A stretch of DNA of 29,192 bases from Clostridia bacterium (GTDB lineage: Bacteria; Bacillota_A; Clostridia; Christensenellales; Aristaeellaceae), in NCBI GenBank assembly GCA_017432405.1, contig JAFRJF010000287.1, positions 1 to 29,192 of the forward strand. Reading direction: 5' to 3'. Each line of letters begins with the position of its first letter. Position 1 is the first letter of the stretch. This document shows, in pieces, positions 1 to 12,000 of this stretch. The notes beneath the pieces were generated by a model that was not told where the DNA came from, made no database searches, and saw only the letters and a program-made list of their open reading frames with translations. Position numbers and translations under genes: made by a program.

Positions 1-1
1 C

Positions 2-3000
2 GCCCTGAAGCCGACCGATGAGGCGACGCTGAAGGTGAACGTGACCACCGACGGACAGCCCACCCTGACCTACACGTGGTTCGTTGATGAAACCAAGATC
101 GACGGCGCGACCGGAGCCAGCTATGCCGTGACCGCGGGCAATGTGGGTGAGTACACCTACAAGTGCGAGGTCAGCGACGGCACGAATACCAAGGAAGTCC
201 CCTTCGCGGTGACCGTGGACAACGCATTCTCCGCCCAGGTGAAGGGCGAAGCCGCGAAGACCGTGTTCATGGGGGCTGCCGCCACGTTGGAGGTGGAGGC
301 CGCCTGCGCGACTGGCGACAGGCTCTCCTACAAGTGGACCAGGACCGACGCGCCTGAAACTGTTCTCGGCACGGAAGCGGCCTACACTACCGTTGCCCAT
401 GATACCGTGGGCGAGTATGGCTATACCTGCGAGATCAACGACGGCTACGGCAGCGATAAAGTGACGCTGAGCTTTACCGTGAACGTTGTCAACGCACCCG
501 AGCTGACCAGTGCCACCGCGTTGCAGGCCGCCTTTACCGTCGCGCCTACCGGGTCAGCGACGCTTGAGGTGCAGACCGAATGCGCCGGCGCGCCCACCCT
601 GACCTATGCCTGGTACGCGGGCGAGGCGACCGATCCCATCGACGGCGCGAACGAAGCCAGCTATGCCGTGACCGTGGGCAATGTGGGCGAATATACCTAC
701 AAGTGCCAGGTCAGCGACGGCACGAACACCAAGGAGGTCACCTTCACGGTGACCGTGGACAATGGTTTGACCGCCAGCGCGTCCGGTGAAGCCGAGCTGA
801 CTGTGACCATCGATGAGGCCGCAGAGCTGGCCGTGGAGGCCGGCTGCACCAAGGGCGAGCCGACCTACAGGTGGTTCGAGGGCGAGAGCAGCGAACCGAT
901 CGAGGGCGCCGAGAGCGCCAGCTACAGCGTGACCAAGTCTGAAGCCGGCACCTACACCTACAGGTGTGAGGTGGGCGACGCCTATGGCAGCGCGGCCCAG
1001 AGCGTGGCGTTCACCGTGACGGTGACCGAGCCCGACCTTGTCGTCACTGCTGAGGTCGAGGACGGCTATTTCAGGCACGCTGAGAACGGACGCGACTATG
1101 TCTGGACGAACAAGGACGGCAACCGCCACAGCCTGCGCTTCAGAACAGAGGCTGAGAGCGACTTCACGGTTACTGTCTCCGACGATTGGATGCAGACCAG
1201 CGAAGATGGCAACACCTTCGGGGCGTACACCGGCTACGTCTGGGTCTACATTGACAAAAACCTGACTGGCGCGGTCCGGACGGGCACGGTCACCTTTGCT
1301 TCGGAGTCCACAACTGTGACCTATACCGTCAGCCAGCTGCCGTATCTGATCGCGGGTCTGACCAAGCCTGCGGCGATGGTGGGCAAGGTGACGCTGCCCG
1401 GAGAGGATAGCTCTGTTGCGACGCTGCCCTTTGAGGGGATCGACCTCGCGTGGAACGCCGTCGACGGCGCGACCCGCTACGAAATCGGCATCATCACACC
1501 GAACAACCTCATGAGGGATTCGGACGGCGACAGGCCCTTCATCAGCTATACCGCCGAGACGGCTGGCAGCAGCTTCACCGCGCAGGTGGCGAAGTCGATG
1601 CTGGAGCCCGGCGGGAAGGGCAATCATCGCGTATTCCTGTGGATCTACGACGCATACGGCCACAGGTACGCCAACTACTACGACTTTACGGTTGAGAACG
1701 AGGCCAATCCGGATTGGAAGTACATCTACCAGCGGGAGGGCGACGCAATCACCGGCGTGTACATCCAGGGCTACAAGGGCGACGCGACCGAGCTGGTCAT
1801 CCCGGCCACGATCGACGGCTATCCCGTGGTGGCCATCGACGAATGGGCGTTTGAGGATAATGACAGCATCACCGGCGTGACCATCCCCAATGGCGTCACG
1901 ACGATTTGGAACGGCGCGTTCTCGGGCTGCGCGGCGCTGCGGAGCATCGTCGTTCCCGACAGCATTGAGACCATCCGGGACAATGCCTTCGATGGCTGCA
2001 ACGCGCTGAAGGACATCCAGGTGACCGAGGGCACCTATGCCTGGAACTGGTTCAACGATCATGGCTTCTTCGAGAGTGAGGGCATACTGGAGTCCGACCA
2101 CCCCTATGAGAGCAATTCCAATGAAACGTGGACTTATACCCATCCCGAAGCGGCGGAGGCCCTGGAGGTGACCTTCTCCGCAAAGACGGAGCTGGAGGAC
2201 GAGTGCGACTACCTGTATATCTCCGACGCCAACGGCGATGAGAAGATGTATACCGGCAGCGAACTGTCGGGCCGCACGATTGCTGTGATGGGGAACAGCT
2301 TCACCATCCGGCTCAAATCGGATGGCAGCGTAGAGGAATACGGCTTCAAGATCCTGAGCGTGACGCCCGCGACCGGGCTTATAGATGCATGGACAGATAA
2401 TCCTTCGATCAAGGTCGAGCCAGGTAACGCGGTGAGCATGAAGGTGCAGGTCAGCTATGTCGGAGACGTCACGCTAAGCTACGTATGGCATGACCCCAAT
2501 GGTGCGGTGATTGAAAGTGCTGCTACCTCTACATGCACTGTCGCAGAGCCCAAGAGCGGCACCTACAACTGTGTGGTTAGCGATACGAATGGTAACAGTA
2601 AAACAGTCGATTTCGCAGTGAGCATGGACAATTGCCTGACCGCACAAGCCAAAAATGGTAATCCATTTATCATGGTTTTGCCTGGAAGCAACACGACATT
2701 AGAGGTGGAAGTCCAGGGGATCGACCTGACGAACCTGACTTATCAGTGGCAGAAGTGGACAGAAACTGAGGATGATGATTGGAGTTGGATGAACCTTCCG
2801 GGTATGAACGATGCGACGCTGCCCTTGGAAAACATACAGGAACAAGCCAATTACATATGCGTTGTTCAGGATCGCTATGGCACGAGCATCAACGTGGACT
2901 TCGAAGTCAGGCTAATTGAACAGTCGAATATCGCAGATCTACCCCTTGGAGAAACAACAAACTCTGAGATTCTCAATGCTAGTGGCGTAATATACCGTAT

Positions 3001-6000
3001 CGCTGCAGATAATCCCGGATTCTATCGCTTCACGGCGTCAAACGATTATGGTTATACGATGAGCGGCGTCCTGATGGATGCGAATTGGAATATCATCGCT
3101 ACCGATCGTCAGTGGAGTACGAGAGTTTCATTGATACGTCAGCTTGACGCGGGCAACTATTATTTCACCGTGTGCTTCGAAGGCGAAGAATTGACCGGCA
3201 CTATCACCGCATGTGCGGAATATATGCCAATTCAGAAGTTGGAGCTGGATACGCCTGCAACTGTAAGCATCTCCAAGGGCGGCCAGAGCGCCTACTTCAG
3301 CTTCACGCCGGAGGAGACGGGCTACTATGCCTTCTCCTCGTCTGCGGATTCGGATACCTATGGCTATCTGTACGACGACAGACTGCGGGAAATTGCGGAG
3401 GACGACGATAGCGGCGAGGGCAGCAACTTCAAAGTCATGCAGCAGTTGACCGCCGGAGCGACCTACTATTTCGGCGCACGCTATTACGATTCAGGCGACA
3501 CCGGTTCCTTTGATGTCCTGCTGGAGCGCGCTCAGGGCCTGATCAGCGCCAGCACTGAACAGTCTCAATTCACCGTCGCGCCGGAAACCGAGGTGACGAT
3601 GCAGGTCAAGACGGTGTGCACGGAGGGCGAAACCGTCAGTTATCAGTGGTTCCTGGTCGGCGATAGCGGGCCGGAATCGATCGAAGGCGAAACCCAGCCC
3701 ACGTATACCGTGACCGTGACCCGCGCCGCGCAATACAGGTGCGAGGTCAGCGACACGCATGGCAACATGAAGACCGTACAGTTCTGGATCAACGTCGACA
3801 ACGGCCTGCAGGCGCGTCGCGTCACCCCCGCCGTTGAAGATGGGGAGGACGATACTATCCACGCCAACATGGGCGATGCCGTGGCGCTGGCGGTTGAGGC
3901 CAGCTGCAACGAGGGCACACCCAGCTACCAGTGGTACGAGGCGGGCGAGCGGATCGAAGGCGCGAATTCCGCGTCCTACACCACCAAGCCGATCCACAGG
4001 GAGCGCACGGAGGTGTACTGCCGTGTCAGCGACGACTACGGCAATACCAGGGATGTCTGGTTCTACATCTACTGCGACAACTATGTCGACAATGACCTCC
4101 AGGTCAGCGCGGTGAATGATTACATTTCCGTTACGCCCGAGGAGACGGCGACGCTGCAGGCCAGCGTGACGGCCAACGACCTGACGGATGCCACCGCCCG
4201 GTGGTTCTACCGGCCCAGGACCCTGAACGAACAGGGCGAATGGGATGAGGGCGAATGGATTGCCCTCGGCGAAGCGGAAACCGTTGAGGCGGATGGCGGC
4301 GAGGCGACGCTGAGCCGCACGCTGGGCGAAGGCGAGCTTCATTCGACGAACTATCGCTGTGAAGTGAGCGATAAGTACGGCAACACCGCTGCTGCGGAGT
4401 TCAGCGTGGCCGTAGATACCGGGCTGAGCATGAACTGGGATTGGGAGAATACCCAGCGTTCGGTGCCCTATGGCGAACCGGCGACGCTCACGAGCCGGAT
4501 CGAGAAGGATTGGGAACCCGTCACCGTCGAAGGCCTTGGCTACACCTGGTACAAGCGCAACGGCGATCAATTCGAACGCATCGACGGACAGACCGGCGCG
4601 AGCTACACCATACCGTCGGTCACCTGGCGCGACGACTACAAGTGCGTTGCCGTGGACGCCTATTGGAACAGATACGGAACGAGTGAATTCGTAGGCGTGG
4701 AGAATGATCTGAATGTCAGGGCCGCGAACGGCGAGACCATCTTCGCGGTGCCCTATGGCGGACAGTTGACCCTCGCGGTGGAGGCCAGCTGCCTGGCCGG
4801 CCAGGATGCGCTGCAATATCAGTGGTCTGGCTGGAAGCTGCCCGACGCAGACAGGGTGGATTTCACCGAAGTGACCGGCGACAGCTACGTCATTGACGCG
4901 GTAACCGAGGATTGGGCGTACAGCTGTGATGTAACCGACATCTACGGAGATACCAAAAATGTCGAGTTCAGCGTGACGATCATCGATCCGAATGAGGCGC
5001 AGGCGCTGGAGCTCGGCGTCCCTGATTCGAGGCATATCGATACCGATTGGGCGGAAGGTGCGCTTTACACCTATACTCCCGAGGATACCGGGTTGTATAC
5101 CTTCATCGAAGTCGGAGATGAAGACAACCGTTATACGCCCAGGTATGTCGCGGCGTATGACAGCGCCATGAATAAGATCGACCGCGAAGAGGGACAGTAT
5201 GAGGTCAGCTTGACCTGCTTGCTGACTGCCGGTGAGAAGTACTACTTCAAGGCAGGTAACTGCATAAGGTATCCCGATTATGACCTCACCGTCGTGCTGA
5301 ACAAGGACAACCGTTCGGAAAGTGCGACCGAGCTGGCGTTGGATACGCCTGCCAATGTGAACATCACAGAGGACGGCCAGACCGTATATTTCAGCTTCAC
5401 GCCGGCGCAGACGGGCTATTATGCCTTCTCCTCTGAGAACGACAGCGGAAATGCAGCGCGTGGTTCCCTCTATGATGGCAACTTCCGGGTGATCGAGAGC
5501 AAAACGGGCTGGAACAATTTCAGCCTCGCGCATCAGTTGGTCCAGGGGAACACCTATTACTACGGGGCAGCGTTCGACAACGATGATTGCCAGGGCAGTT
5601 ACACTGTGAAGCTGGCGCGCATCCAGGGCCTGGTCGATGCCTCGACTGAACAATCCAATTTCGCCGTTGCGCCGAATACCCAGGTGACGCTGCAGGTCAA
5701 TGCGGTGTGCACGGAAGGCGAAACGCTGGGCTATCAGTGGTACCGGATTTCGGACGAAGATGAAGCGCTTGACGGCGAGACGGGCGACAGCTATACGCTG
5801 ACGGTTGTACAGTACGATCGTTTCATGTGTATCGTCACCGATGCCTACGGCAACAGCGCAAGGGTGGAATTTGAGGTTTCCGTCGACAACGGCCTGCAGG
5901 CACGTCGCGTCAGCCCCGCCGTTGAAGACGAGGAGAGCGATACCATCCACGCCAATATGGGCGAGGCCGTGGCGCTGGCGGTTGAGGCCAGCTGCAACGA

Positions 6001-9000
6001 CGGTGCGCCCAGGTACCAGTGGTACGAGGCAGGCGAGCGGATCGAAGGCGCGAATTCCGAGGCCTACACTACGAAGCCGATCCACAGGGAGGAGACAGAG
6101 GTTTACTGCCGCGTCAGCGACGACTACGGCAATGCCAGGAATGTCTGGTTCTACATCGACTGCGACAACTATGTCGATAACAACCTCCAGGCCTGGGCGG
6201 TGAGCGATTACATTTCCGTTACGCCCGAGGAGACGGCGACGCTGGAGGCCAGCGTCTCAGCCAATGACCTGACGGGCGCGACTGCCCAGTGGTTCTACAG
6301 GCCCAGGACCCTGAACGATCACGGAGACTGGGATGAGGGCGAATGGGAATCCCTGGGCGAGCCGGAAGCCTTCACTGCGGAGGGCACCGAGGCGACGGTG
6401 ACCCGCGCGCTGAGCGACGGCGAGCTTCATACGACGAACTATCGCTGTGTCATTACCGACAAATACGGCAATGAAGCAGACGCGGAATTCTATGTGTCGG
6501 TAGACAGCGGAATGTCTGTTGAGTGGGATTGGGAAAAGATTGTAACAAAAGCGCCTTATGGGTCAGAGGCAACGCTGGCGGTACAGGACCCCGGCGAGGG
6601 CGTAAGCCTCACCTGGTACAGCTATACGGATGAGACCGGTCGCGTCAGGATCGAGGGCGAGACCGGCACGAGCCTTACAGTCAGTGATGTGACCGGACGC
6701 AAGAGATATGAGTTTGTCGCTGCCGACAGGTATTGGAACAGCACGTCAAATGCACTGGATGTGACCGTGGAGAACCACCTGACCGCTGAGGCCGTGGGCG
6801 ACAGCGACGTATCCGTGGCCCCGAATGGCAGGGCGACACTGGCGGTGAACGCGAGCAGCGACGACAACAGTCATACCTACCGTTGGTCGAAGGAAGTCTT
6901 TGCTGAATATGAAGGCGGCGGCTCCGGCTGGCAACGGATCTACTTCGACGATGCGAACGGAGCAACGTTGACCACGGATGAAATCACGGAGAATATTTAC
7001 TATTACTGTGAGGTCCGCGACTCGTATGGCACGAGCGTAGAGGTGGATTTCTATGTCCGTGTGAACAATGAATTGTCCGTGCAGGCCCGGGACGGCAAAA
7101 CCACGATCAGGGCATTCTCCGGTGACGATGCTGCGCTGGCGGTTGAGGTCACGGCCATTGATGCCGAAGGCCTTATGCTGAAGTGGCAGAAGTATTCGGA
7201 ATATGAAGGATATACGGAAATCGAGGTCGAAACGGGTAACGAGCTCACGCTCAAGGCTGTTTCCGAAAGCGCCCGTTACCGGTGCTCCGTCACCGATGCC
7301 TATGGCAATAACGCGAGTGTGGAATTCTATGTTGAAGTCATAGATGCGAGCAATGTCACGGCGCTGATGTTGAATGAACCCGTTTCCGTGACCCTTGAAG
7401 AGGATGAGACGGCGCTCTTCAGCTACGAATGTGTCAAGACCGGCGTTTACCAGTTTGGCTCTTCCGAAAACGACGACCTCACCACACGGGGTGAGCTGTA
7501 CGATGCGGACTGGAGTACCGTGGCTTACGATACCAATGGCGGCATGAATAGAAACTTCCGCTTGCTGTATCGGCTGGAGGCGGGCACAAAGTATTACTTT
7601 GGCGCCAGGTATGAGTATCCCGATTCAGGCAGCTTCCAGGTATGCCTGGAAGAGGCCCTGTTCATGGAGAGCATTCCCGCGCTGACCCTGGGTGATGCGC
7701 TGACCTTCGATACGGACGAGACGGACAAGACCGTCGCCTTCACCTTTACACCGTCCGAATCGGGCATCTACGATATCCACTTTGGCTTGGCTGAGGATTA
7801 CACCATCTCCGTGTACGACGCGGCCATGCATAAGCTCCCTTACGACGGAACACGCATCGTAAGAGAGTGGCAGGGCGACGGCAAGTATCATGTCCGGTTG
7901 AATGCGGAAGCCGGGGAGAACTACACCGTTGTTGCGGAGTACGCGAACGAGTATGGCGCGGACAGCTTCACGGTGGAGGCGGAGCGCATACAGGGCCTGT
8001 ACGATGCAAACTTTGTGAATGGTTGCAACTTCACTGTCGCGCCGGGTGAACAGGTGACGCTTGAGGTCTATACGAAGTGTACGGATGATGTGCCGCTGAC
8101 CTTCGAGTGGTACCGGGAAGGCGAGGAGACGCCGATCAGCGGCGCGAATGGTCCCACCTATTCCCTGACCGTCACCCGCCATGAAAGCTACAAGTGCGAC
8201 ATCAACGATGCATATGGCCATAACCATTACGTCTGGTTCTGGATCGACGTCGACAACGGCTTGCAGGCGCGTCGCGTCAGCCCTGCCGTTGAAGACGAGG
8301 AGGACGATACCATCCACGCCAATATGGGCAATGCCGTGGCGCTGGCGGTTGAGGCCAGCTGCAACGAGGGCACACCCAGCTACCAGTGGTACGAGGCGGG
8401 CGAGCGGATCGAAGGCGCGAATTCTGCGGCCTACACTACGAAGCCGATCCGCAGGGAGGAGACAGAGGTTTACTGCCGTGTCAGCGACGACTATGGCAAC
8501 ACCAGGGATGTCTGGTTCTACATCGACTGCGACAACTATGTCGATAACAACCTCCAGGCCTGGGCGGTGAGCGATTACATTTCCGTTACGCCCGAGGAGA
8601 CGGCGACGCTGGAGGCCAGCGTCTCAGCCAATGACCTGACGGACGCCACTGCCCAGTGGTTCTACCGGCCCAGGACCCTGAACGATGAAGGCTACTGGCA
8701 TGAGGACGAATGGGTTGCCCTGGGCGAAAAGACAGACATTACAGCTGAGGGAGGATCGGCGGCGTTGACCCGTGCGTTGAGCAGCAGCGAGCTGTTCACG
8801 ACCAGCTATCGCTGCTCGGTCACCGATAAATATGGGAACATTGCCGATGCGGAATTCAATGTAGATGTAAGCACCGATCTGTCGGTCTGGAATGAAATCG
8901 CGCTGCTCATCGTAAAGGAGGGGAACTCCATTGAGCTTGAGCCCAAGGTTCAGTCCGGGCAAGGCAATGTGAGCTACGCCTGGTATCGCAATGATCAGAT

Positions 9001-12000
9001 CATTGAAGGCGCGAACCAGCGGACCTATACCGTGCGGAATGTTACTGAGGATAATACGTACTACTGCCGCGCCACTGACGAATATTACAATATGAGTTCC
9101 GCGGATTTCCGTGTATGCGTGGTAAATCCGGCGGATGCGGTGGAGATGACGGCGGATACGGAGGCTTCAGCGAACATTCCAAGGCGGAGTTCGATTGCTT
9201 TGTTCAAGTTCACCCCCGAAAAAACCGCCAATTATACCATTCATTCCAACGAGGATGTTGAGGATGGCACCTTCGGTTATTTGTTCGACAGCAACCTGAC
9301 CGAGATCGAATGGGCGGACAGCAATAATGTGGAAGGCAACGAATTCCAGCTTACCCATATGCTTGAGGCCGGCAAACTGTACTATATCGGCGCCAGATTT
9401 AACGACCAGGAGGTTACCGGCCCCATCAAGGTACAGGCTGACCTTAAAGAGGAATTAAACATTACGCCGATATCCCTGAACGGGAGCACCAAGGCAACAA
9501 TCGCGGAAGCTGGCCATATGGCTTACTTCAGCTATACACCGGAACAGACGGGCTACTATGCCTTCTCCTCGTCTGCGAATTCGGATACCTTTGGACATCT
9601 GTACGACGACAGACTGAGGGAAATTGCGACCGACGATGATAGCGGCGAGGACGAAAACTTCAAAGTCATGCGGCAGTTGACCGCCGGAGCGACCTACTAT
9701 TTCGGCGCGCGCTACCTCAATTCAGGCGACACCGGTTCCTTTGATGTCCTGCTGGAGCGCGTCCAGGGCCTGATCAGCGCCAGCGCTGAACAATCCGATT
9801 TAACCGTCGCGCCGAATACCGAGGTGACGATGCGAGTCAACGCGGAATACACGGAGGGCGAAAACGTCAGTTATCAGTGGTTCCTGGACGGCGAAAGCGG
9901 GCCGGAATCGATCGACGGCGAAACCCAGCCCACGTATACCGTGACCGTGACCCGAGCCGCGCAATACAGGTGCGAGGTCAGCGACACGCATGGCAACAGG
10001 AAGACCGTACAGTTCTGGATCAACATCGAGAACGGCCTGCAGGCACGTCGCGTCAGCCCCGCCGTTGAAGACGAGGAGGACGATACCATCCACGCCAATA
10101 TGGGCGAGGCCGTGGCGCTGGCGGTTGAGGCCAGCTGCAACGATGGCAAGCTCAGCTACCAGTGGTACGAGGCAGGCGATGAGATCGAAGGCGCGAATTC
10201 GGCGGCATATACCACGAAGCCGATCCGCAGCGAGCGCACTGCGGTGTACTGCCATGTCAGCGACGACTACGGCAACACACGGGATGTCTGGTTCTACATC
10301 GACTGCGACAATTATGTCGAGAACAACCTGCAGGCCAGCGCGGTGAATGGATCCATTTACGCCACGCCCACGGACGGTGTGACGCTGCAGGCCAGCGTGT
10401 CGGCCGACAAAGACCTGACGGGCGCGACCGTCCAGTGGTTCTACCAGTCCATGACCCTGAACGATCAGGGCGAATGGGAATATGGCGAATGGGCTGCCCT
10501 GGGCGAGCCGGAAGCCTTCACGGCGGAGGGCCGCCAGGCGGCGCTGACGCGCGCGCTGGGCGACGCAGAGCTCCATTCAACCAACTATCGCTGCGTGGTC
10601 GTCGACCAGTACGCGAATGAGGCGTATGCCTATTACACCGTGCAGGTCGAGAACACGGATGCGACCCTGGCCCGCTTTGATTACGACAATCTCGTGACAG
10701 GTGTACCCTATGGCGAGCCGGCGGTTTTGAAGACGAAGCTGGATGGGGAGCCCACCGGAGACTTGAATTACACCTGGTACCAGGAGGAAGAAACGTGGGC
10801 GCGCATTGATGATCAGAACGGGTCGGAGTTCACCACACCCCCGGTTACGGTGCGGAAGGCTTATCGGTTTGTGGTCACAGACCGCTACTGGAACCGCAAC
10901 AGCGATTACGTCTATGTTTCCGTGGAGAACCATCTGAGCGCGAATGCCGTGGGCGACAGCGATGTATACGTTGCGCCGAAGGGCAGCGTGACGCTGGCGG
11001 TCGACGCCAGCTGCGACGACGGCACCCTCTATTACCAGTGGGTCCGTCAGGTCTACAGCCCGGAAGAGGGCTGGACGGATCAGATCATCGAGAACGGGAC
11101 GGGCGCGACCTGCACCATCGATCCGGTGACGACCAACGGTTCGTATTATTGCCGCGTCAGCGACAGAGCCAGCAATACAGCCGAAGTCTGCTTCAATGTT
11201 ATTGTCGACAATCAGCTGACGGCCCGCGCCAGGGACGGCGTGGAAGAATTCACGGTCTCCTCCGGCGACAACCTGACGCTGGAGGTCGAGGCCTCCGCAG
11301 TGGACGCGGACAGCATAGGCTATGAGTGGCAGGAAGCTCGGTGCGGCGACGATAACGAATGGGTGTGGACGGAGCTGGAGGACCAGAACAGCGCGACGCT
11401 CGCGCTGGAAAATATCACGGACAAGGCAAAGTTCCAGTGCACCGTCAGCGACAGCTACGGATCCAATGTGCAATACGCTTTCTTTACCGTCAATGTCATC
11501 GACCTGGCAAATGCCACGCCCCTGACGCTGGGCACGGATGCGGATGTTACGATCAACGATCCCTGCGAATGGGCGATGTTCAGCTTCACGCCTGATGAAG
11601 ATGGCCTGTATCTGTTCACGGCATCGGAAAACGGGTATGAGAGCCTTGTGGGTACGGTCTATGACGCGAACCTGAATATCCTGGCCACCGATAACGCGGG
11701 GGGCACGGAAGGCGAATTCCGGGTGACGCGGCAGCTTCAGGCGGATACCCTGTATTATCTCAGCGCCCGCTACCATTCTGAAATCACGACGGGTTCGTTC
11801 CGCGTGCGGGTGGATCCGTTCCCCGTTACGGCGCTGACTGTCGGCGAGGCCGCGAGCGCAAATATCGACGAGGATTTTCAGATCGCCTACTTCAGCTTTA
11901 CGCCGGCTCAGACGGGCTATTACAGCTTCGAATCCCTGGCCGACAACGATACCTATGGCCACCTGTACGATGAAAACCTGCAGGAGCTCGCTTACAATGA

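Noticed and set aside
3491..6085. Very long minus-strand open frame (864 codons) opposite the giant gene
   Set aside because: It is rich in H, R, V and G as expected for the antisense of GC-rich Ig repeats, has no ribosome-binding site and recurs opposite each unit (also 10577-12346 and 12416-14842).
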